Shown here piece by piece: positions 57,401 through 64,000 of a DNA stretch of 64,000 nucleotides. The number at the start of each line of letters is the position of its first letter. Within the stretch, counting starts at the first letter, position 1. The DNA comes from Leucocoprinus leucothites (lineage: Eukaryota; Basidiomycota; Agaricomycetes; Agaricales; Agaricaceae): NCBI GenBank assembly GCA_013368445.1, contig JAACJO010000005.1:496001-560000 (forward strand), in the 5' to 3' direction. A program made the position numbers and the translations under genes. The notes beneath the pieces were generated by a model. It made no database searches. It worked only from the letters and a program-made list of their open reading frames with translations, and was not told the DNA's origin.

Positions 57401-58277
57401 CACATCGGTTTCTTCTCCACCAGCGACGTTTCCATCGTCACTTAAGGACCCGGAAGAGCTGCCGTCACCGTGGCCAACAGGAGACGATGGTGGAAGAGAG
57501 GCGTAGTCCTCGCGTGCCGAGATTAAACAGTCAATGATTTCGTGTTTGGTTAAGAGCTCGGCATCGTCGGGGAGACCGGAGATGGTGTAGAGGCGTACAA
57601 GGTCCGGCTTCCTGAGTCGAGCGAGTTGTTTGGGTGTAGCGAAATGGAGGAGATGATCGTCACCTACATCGTATAGCAGAGATCATTGATAAATGAGATA
57701 CATCATCAATTCAAAATACGTACTGGACGACGCATCCTCCCCTTCATCCTCGTTAACATCTGCCTCATCTTCCTCATTTTCTGATTCTAAGTTCTCTTCC
57801 TCTGTATCCTCTTCTGCTGTGGAGGATGAGGAGACGAGTGTATCTACATCCATATCGGTTTCGTCAGACAGATATTCAACATATCGCCTCGTCATTGAGG
57901 TTGTCCTGAGTCTTTTCCGCCTCGAAACACCCTTCGTTAGCCGGCCATTGACCAACGCGTTCTCATTAATGCCCGCGACGCGTTTACGTTTAGTTCCAAC
58001 CTGGATCACCTGATCTGGATCCCGCATGACCAAATCCCTATCAGATTCCTTGCGAACAGAGAGTCTGGAGGGCAGGCGGCGGAGGTTTGGATGAAGGGGT
58101 ACGAGGACTGGGCGGTGGTCTTGACCGTTTGGGGGAGATATAGATGAAGGGCCTTGAGCGTGGGAAGAAGTTCGGGCTGTGGCTCGTCTGAGCGAGTACT
58201 TTTTGCGGGCGACAGAGGGCGAATCCGATGACGATGACGGGACTCTATGGTGAGGTGAGCGTCGTGTATGGGCCATG
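54430..58277 (-). CDS. Large acidic SAP-like/TKL protein kinase with WNK-like ATP site
   Basis: About 1,110 residues in about ten exons. The protein starts MAHTRRSPHH (ATG 58277). Basic and acidic disordered parts flank two SAP-like helix-loop-helix segments: TPKQLARLRKPDLVRLYT and TLVRLRRDDLVRLCETRDL. Long Glu/Asp tracts follow, and the C-terminal third is a kinase domain. Seen: glycine loop GSGGFKDVFIG, beta-3 VAISEF (no VAIK lysine), alpha-C region DIKELKLLGGFDHPNIVRF, catalytic loop HRDCKSSN, DFG, then TVNWQAPELW and WEGMNEHAIYDIV. This is the tyrosine-kinase-like group. Ser replaces the beta-3 lysine, while Lys occupies the glycine-loop position used by WNK kinases. Probably nuclear; substrate unknown. 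Confidence 0.85.
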
Positions 58278-58770
58278 CTCTTTAGCAAAAGTCAGGGGTG
58301 GGGAGTTCCAGCTCCAAACAACTCCCTCGAGCCAACTAAGGCGCAAGGGGAGCAAATTCAGACTGGGGTGTCGTCCAAGCTTGTACTGTGCTGCACAGAG
58401 CGATGGGAGAGAGCTGTCTGTGGTGAGATGTGCCGGGGTTATCGTCCCAGACAGCGAGCTGGACTTTGTCGGTGCTTGGCCAAGGTTCACTTTCGACTTT
58501 GCTTGTCACGCCGCTGCCAAACATACCCTTGAATCATGTGCATTGCCTTATGTAATATCACGTGATGCTAAGGACCGGCTACTCGTCATCAACGGTGACA
58601 GCCGGGATAGCCCTTGTGGGCGTCAACAGAGAAGCACCTTCAGCAGACAAACGAATTGCCGTATTTGGAAATCATAAACTGACCTCCAAATTTGACCATG
58701 CCCACAGGGATCCAAGATAAAATACACCCATGCCCTTGTACTCTGGTATCCACCTTTCCTAACGCCCATC
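58278..58770. other. Divergent promoter region (kinase / DUF6593 gene)
   Basis: 493 bp between two divergent start codons. Open frames on both strands overlap here but none shows family resemblance. Confidence 0.5.
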
Positions 58771-59850
58771 ATGCTCCTCAAGTTCACAACGACGGATATG
58801 TTCAACACCCTTCTCATCGATGTCGCTTCTGGGGAGCGTACATACGAGATCAACACTGTCTCTGTCTCTGGCCCACTTGAGAAATCAAGACCCCTCCTGG
58901 AACCGCTGTCTTCCTCCAAGACTGCTGCACCCTCAGAGGAATTCTTTCCTGCAAAAGAATATTATGCTACTCCAGAGCCACATGACCCGAGCGTCTCTTA
59001 CCGCCAGACCGAGATCAGAGATGCCTCGGGGACTGTTGTCGCAGAGGTTCAGTGGGAGGGGCGTCATCCTCACATTACAATTGATGGCCAAAAAGTGGGA
59101 GGACTGAATGACCTCTTCGGAGCCTCCACTGTCCGCTTTATGTGAGTTTATACCAAGCTCTGATCATTCCCTCTCTCATCCACGATTAGGCCTAAAATTC
59201 TTGCTATCCCGACCAAATATGACCCAGACTACGTCTGGACAGCAACAGCCGACTCCTTAACAGTAAGCACTATGGTCCTTCCTGCATCCATTTTCTTGTT
59301 CTTATCCGAGTCTCAGCTTGTGGACTACGCCACCGACGAAATCAAGGGAACCTTCCACCAAAACGCCCTCCGGTTCCCCGCTGCTCTTAAATCTTCAAAA
59401 CCTAGGCTATCAATACAAACCCAACTCCCAGCTCCTCCTCAACCTAGCCTCAGCCCCCTCTCACCGAAAACACTTCTCAAGTCATCCTCACGCATCTTTT
59501 CTTCGTCACCATCATCCCCTCCTCCTTCACCTACATTTGAGACGACCTTCAAAGGAGCGGCAGTAAAATCGACCTTCGTTCCTACACATGTCCCTGGATT
59601 TGGTTCGAACTACCTCGAGTTCGATCCACATCCTGAGACAACTGAGGTTGAGATTATTCGTGAGTGTCCTTCAAGTGCTCAAATGTCAATGTGTCCTGAC
59701 GACTTGCCCCCAGTGTCCTTCCTCATCATGGAAATCCTCCGACGTGGAAGGTTTAACCTTACACCCTATACATTTGATAACCCAACCATCTGGCAACTCA
59801 AAGAAGCCCGTGATATCTTCCTACGTCGGATGCGAAGGAATACGGCTTAA
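58771..59850 (+). CDS. DUF6593-like protein
   Basis: Four exons (58771-59141, 59190-59262, 59317-59659, 59714-59850) join to 307 residues. The domain starts at once (MLLKFTTTDMFNTLLID), continues with SYRQTEIRDASGTVVAEVQW, HPHITIDGQKVGGLNDLF, ILAIPTKYDPDYVWTATAD, and ends with ILSFLIMEILRRGRF. The pattern 'polar stretch-RDA.G.VVAE..W...P.(I/V)TI.G' is typical of DUF6593 in Agaricomycetes, whose function is unknown. A Ser/Pro-rich insert of ~60 residues (SLSPLSPKTLLKSSS) splits the C-terminal half. No transmembrane segment or signal is evident. Promoter shared with the divergent kinase gene. Confidence 0.72.
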
Positions 59851-60272
59851 ACTTGACTTCTTCCTTTTCTACCCTCCCTTGAAATATCGATATTCTATCT
59901 ATCTTTCTGAGGACACCCCCGGCGACACTCATTCTTATTTTTTTATTACTATTATTATTTCTGGGTGACATGTGCCCCACACCACACTCATTACATTCTT
60001 TTTTCCTACTTTCGTTCTAGGGTTTTTATTGGGTTTTCCTGAAGTGCATCTTGTTTATTTCGACAAACCAGATACCCGTGTATTTATATTACCTGTCTGT
60101 CTGTATCAATCATGAAACTGTATTCTGAGTTCTACGCATTTATTCACCTCATTTTATCTAAACGCGTGAAGGCGGCCCAATGAACCACTGACATTACATC
60201 TCAAAATAGTCAAGGAAATGAGATGGTATAGATCAGCACCCTAAGGCCTCTCGACCACATCCTTCGTCAACA
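59851..60272. other. Intergenic region between DUF6593 gene and NACHT copy 2
   Basis: AT-rich 3' flank followed by the NACHT 5' region. Several T-runs after 59930 (up to TTTTTTTATT) probably belong to the polyadenylation region. Confidence 0.45.
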
Positions 60273-62739
60273 ATGACACTAGATTCATTTATTGACTCCC
60301 TCGTTGGCCACTTCAGACGTTCTTCACGCAGGATACCAGATAGCCCGAGATTTGATCAACAGACGACCTCCTCCAACCCCCCAATAAATTCAGAGCCGGG
60401 TAAGTAGAAACCCTGCTCATGCTCATCATTGTATTGAATTATTTCTCTGAATTAGCTCCACGCACACCTCAACAAGATGCCCAGTCTCGCTTCACAGGCT
60501 TCTTCAGCCATGCACACAATTTTGTGGTTAACCAGCCTACTATGATTGAGAACCGAACACAAGTCGTGAACAATATGATATCGACTAGTGGGCGAACAGG
60601 TGCGTCTCTCACCGCTAGTACCCACGAATCAGCTTGAACCAAATTTATCACTAGTTCTCGAACATCTCGCACCCTATACCGTCCCAGATGCAATAATGGA
60701 TTCCAGGGCACGATGTCATCCAGGAACTCGCGTCCAAATCGGAGCCGAACTTGACCACTGGCTAGACAACCCAGAACGACCATACCGCATGCTCTGGCTC
60801 CATGGTCCCGCGGGCGTTGGCAAATCAGCCATCGCCCAAACCTTTGCGGAAAAGTGCTACGACCATGGCCGTCTCGGTGCCACCTTTTTCATTTCCCGCC
60901 CGAACAACTGGAATAAACCAGATACCGTCATTCCTACCTTGACTTACCAATTAGCTGTCGGTACTTCAGAATATCGATCTGTCCTCGCTGACCAGCTCGT
61001 CAATGATCCCCATGTACTTTCAAAGGCACTACGGGTACAATTCAAACATCTCATCGTCGAACCTTTCTCTCGCTTACGATCGCAAAACCACAAGAACATC
61101 CAAAAACCTCTGGTCATCGTTATAGATGGCCTAGATGAGTGCGAGGGAGAAGAAGCTCAGCGCGAGATCGTCGAAACCATCAGCGAGGCCATCCGCTCCA
61201 AAAGTCTCCCACTAATCTGGCTAATATGCAGTCGACGAGAAGCGCACCTCAGATACATATTTTCGAGAATCCATGAATGCGGTCAGGTAGAGCTTTTAAT
61301 GGATGCCGATTGCAAAGACGACGTTAGTCGCTTCGTGAGAGAAGGATTGGCATCTATTCGGGATGAGTACGAGGATTTGACCCCGTCTGCGTGGCCTCCG
61401 GAGGAACAGGTTGAAGAAGTCTTGAAGGCCGCTTCTGGCCTCTTTGTTTTCGCCTCAACTGCACTCAAATTCGTTGGCGACACTTATCATGCAAACCCAG
61501 TCAACCGTTTGACTGTCCTAGTGTCCTTCCTCAAACACCTAGAAGGCGGAACTAGCATCCAAAACCCTTTGGCTGCTCTTGATAGCCTCTACGCCAGAGT
61601 TCTCACCGACATTCCCGTCGACGTCATTCCTACCACATTACGAATTCTAGGCCATCTCATCTTTTTCCCTAGGTCGTCTGATCGGTCTGTTATGGATTCT
61701 GCACAAGCAATGTGCAACTTTCTACGTCTAGATCAGAGCACATTCTATGGTGCTCTGCGCAGGATTCATTCAGTGGTCGAAGTCCCGAGAGCCGAAAATG
61801 CTTGCGATTCCGGGTTGATATTCTATCATGCCTCGTTTCAGGATTTCCTCCTTGACATAGCTTGTTCTGGAAAGTTTTTCATCGAAGAACAAAAAGCGAT
61901 GGTAGATATTGCTGCGTCTTGTCTCTTTTGGCATGAAGTGTGTTCAAGGCACTTATATCAAGCTGACGGTGAGCATTCCACTAAAAACAACTGTGATATA
62001 ATGAACCGATTGCTCTATAGGACAGCTTACAGACGATCCTCCCAGGCACGAAGATCTACCTCACCTGAAATGGGCTTCAGCCAGCTGTAGTTGCACCATT
62101 TCGAGGAAGATCTCTGCTGCTGCTGGTCAACGTTGTTGGAACGCTTGCATCCGCATATCAGATGAACGGGCACCAGATATATTACCCCTCATCGAAGAGT
62201 TTGATTTCAGGTTTATAGATCCGCCTTTCTACGAATTCTGCAAATTCGTAAACTGGCTTCATAGACAGGTATGCCGTTCCCCTTGGGCCTCCCTCTATCT
62301 TTTTTGTTGATCAAATCCATTGCAGGATTGTGGCGATAATTTCTTGCGCACGTCCCCTTCATGTGATGAGGATCATCGCCTCCTAGAATATCTTAGCACC
62401 ATGACAAATGGAGAACCTGCATATCCTACGACATTTCCTCTCGATTGGGTGAGCTGAGAAGTGATTACCTAGTAAATAGTTCACCCAGCTCTAACCATAC
62501 TCATTTAGCAAACGGATAGCCCACGATTATCATCCTCTAAATTCAGAGAATATTTCTTCATCGGGCGTGGTTTCAAGTCCGTTGTTGTTTGGGTCACGAA
62601 TCGCGATGGTTATGCTCGAATCGATCTTTTGAATTGCGAGAAGGAACCGTCTAATAAGCGTTTCTTGATGCACCAGAAACGTCTCGCTGACATCAGGTGG
62701 TATGGAACGCCTCAGGTTATGAGGGACGACGATGGCTAA
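60273..62739 (+). CDS. NACHT-domain NTPase, copy 2
   Basis: Six exons (60273-60399, 60456-60599, 60655-61968, 62021-62268, 62326-62448, 62509-62739) join to 728 residues. It begins MTLDSFIDSLV and has GFFSHAHNFVVNQPTMIEN near residue 60, then VLEHLAPYTVPDAIMDSRAR. The NACHT core has Walker A GPAGVGKSA (141-149), Walker B LVIVIDGLDEC (243-253) and LICSRREAHLRY. HASFQDFLLD follows. The C-terminus has DFRFIDPPFYEFCKFVNW and KFREYFFIGRGFKSVVVWV. Three of its five introns match copy 1 in position, supporting common descent; intron 4 (61969-62020) is absent from copy 1. No repeat sensor domain is present. Likely an NLR-like switch protein; activity unproven. Confidence 0.9.
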
Positions 62740-63028
62740 AGCTAAGGTGTCGAGAATATGGAGTTCACCATTCATTCCGGGGGAGCGCTTGTACTATATA
62801 CTAGGTATCCTGAATATAATGCCTGGGGTAATAATGTACCATGTCTTTATGCTCCAAAATGTTCTGTCTCATTGTATCTTCAAGAGCGCCTGCCAGAGCC
62901 ATGGTGGGCAAGCTGAGAATGGGTAGAGCCCTACTAAAAGCGCTCACTGAGTTTGGTGTGACAAAAGTGACACTCCCAATCAGTAATTTTCAATCACACA
63001 ACCCACTTTATCTTTCCTACTTCAAAAC

Positions 63029-64000
63029 ATGGTCGTAGCACATTCAGCAACACATCCTGCTCAGCCTTCATCTTCCAAACACAAAAAACGCAGAAAGCTG
63101 CACAAAAAACCAAGTGCCGCGACCCAAGAACCCCATGCTTCGTCCTCACACACCGAACCCTCAGACGAGGAACTCGCAGACATCACCGAAACCCTTTCAC
63201 AACCCATCGACACCACTTCACTATTCACTCCCCCAAAAATATCCTCTTCCAACGACGCAAACGATGACGACGATGAACTTATGATCGATACCTCTGCACC
63301 CACCTTGTCTCTCCCCACTGCTGCCCCCGTTTTCCGTCCAGCTGCACCTTCAAAAAGCAAGACCCTACTAGCTCCTGAAACCCGTAGAGTACCAATGCCA
63401 CCACACAGAATGACTCCTCTCAAGAAAGATTGGGTCAACATTTTCGGACCACTGACGGAGATTTTGGGCCTGCAAGTGAGGATGAACGTCCAAAGAAGAT
63501 GCGTTGAGATCAGAGTGCGTGATGCTTGCTTTTTCGCGTTGGCTGCGCGATCTGACGTATTTCTATCAACTAGACCTCGAAGTTCACAAAGGATATTGGG
63601 GCGATTCAAAAAGGCGCAGATTTTGTCAAGGCATATGCACTCGGCTTTGATGTCAACGTATGTCGACCCAATGTATCATTTCTTTTGAGTATTCATCAAC
63701 CAACTCCACAGGATGCCATCGCTCTTCTGCGCATGGATGATCTCTACCTTGATTCATTTGAGATCAAAGACGTTAAGACCCTTCAGGGTGACCATCTATC
63801 TCGTGCTATTGGTCGTATCGCAGGCCAGGACGGCAAGACAAAATTCACAATCGAAAATACCAGCCGGACACGGATTGTCCTCGCAGATACGTAAGTTGAT
63901 ACCTTTTCAATTTCACCATGCACTAAAAGCCTCTTCAGCAAAATCCACATCATGGGATCCTTCCAGAATATCAAGATCGCCCGCGATGCAATTGTTTCCC
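63029..64000 (+). CDS. PNO1: PNO1/Dim2 pre-rRNA processing factor (3' end outside window)
   Basis: Four exons are visible (63029-63514, 63574-63657, 63712-63890, 63939 to the edge). The N-terminus is basic then acidic ([24 protein letters not shown]). The conserved part reads [75 protein letters not shown] and [18 protein letters not shown]. This is the PNO1 signature, with the degenerate KH domain first and the canonical one at [10 protein letters not shown] (G-x-x-G type). Pno1 binds the 3' end of 18S pre-rRNA and helps Nob1 cleave it during 40S maturation, in nucleolus and cytoplasm. The gene is cut by the window end at about 270 residues, near its expected C-terminus. Confidence 0.92.

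Noticed and set aside
60600..60654. Very short (19-33 nt) intron in NACHT copy 2, with a matching 23-nt one in copy 1
   Set aside because: A 55-nt intron (60600-60654) and a 53-nt one in copy 1 (17409-17461) use normal acceptors, keep phase 1 and give matching VLE(H/I)L sequences, so micro-introns are not needed.

Overview
The window comes from a filamentous basidiomycete, most likely an agaricomycete mushroom. Nearly every gene is split by short GT-AG introns of about 48-70 nt. Several families typical of Agaricomycetes occur together: a class I hydrophobin, a standalone sesquiterpene synthase, DUF6535, DUF6593 and DUF7918 proteins, NACHT NTPases, and expanded sets of single-pass membrane proteins. 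I see no rRNA, no convincing tRNA, no intact transposon and no CRISPR array. All exon boundaries were read by eye from splice signals, reading frame and family similarity.

Layout. 1-140: C-terminal tail of an unknown gene. 1.1-4.2 kb: sesquiterpene synthase and a TMEM69/DUF3429 mitochondrial membrane protein. 5.3-11.7 kb: three tandem same-strand genes for Ser/Thr-rich single-pass membrane proteins with a C-terminal SH3 domain (Fus1-like architecture). 11.8-14.7 kb: F-box/WD40 protein. 15.2-17.8 kb: NACHT NTPase (minus). 18.2-27.5 kb: four minus-strand membrane proteins ending in a PPxY motif, three of them a tandem triplication with a conserved secreted ectodomain; a DUF6535 protein lies among them on the plus strand. 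28.0-29.9 kb: CLP1 (minus), with an apparent one-base frameshift. 30.8-33.6 kb: allantoate-permease-type MFS transporter. 34.2-34.7 kb: hydrophobin (minus). 35.6-39.0 kb: CTF18 clamp-loader subunit (minus), divergent from a URI/Bud27-like DUF3835 protein (39.3-41.8 kb). 42.0-43.1 kb: DUF7918 protein (minus), divergent from a small unknown gene. 44.4-49.3 kb: P4-ATPase lipid flippase (minus). 50.3-53.9 kb: FAN1 nuclease (minus). 54.4-58.3 kb: large acidic SAP-kinase with an unusual ATP-site lysine arrangement (minus). 58.8-59.9 kb: DUF6593 protein. 60.3-62.7 kb: second NACHT NTPase. 63.0 kb to the end: PNO1, cut by the window edge.

How the genes relate. Housekeeping genes (CLP1, CTF18, FAN1, PNO1, flippase, URI-like) alternate with fast-evolving surface, defence or recognition candidates (SH3 membrane trio, ectodomain/PPxY trio, NACHT pair, DUF6535). 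The lineage-specific material lies mostly in 5-27.5 kb. The clearest candidates for follow-up are the ectodomain/PPxY family, the Fus1-like trio, the kinase whose glycine loop resembles WNK kinases, and the frameshift in CLP1.
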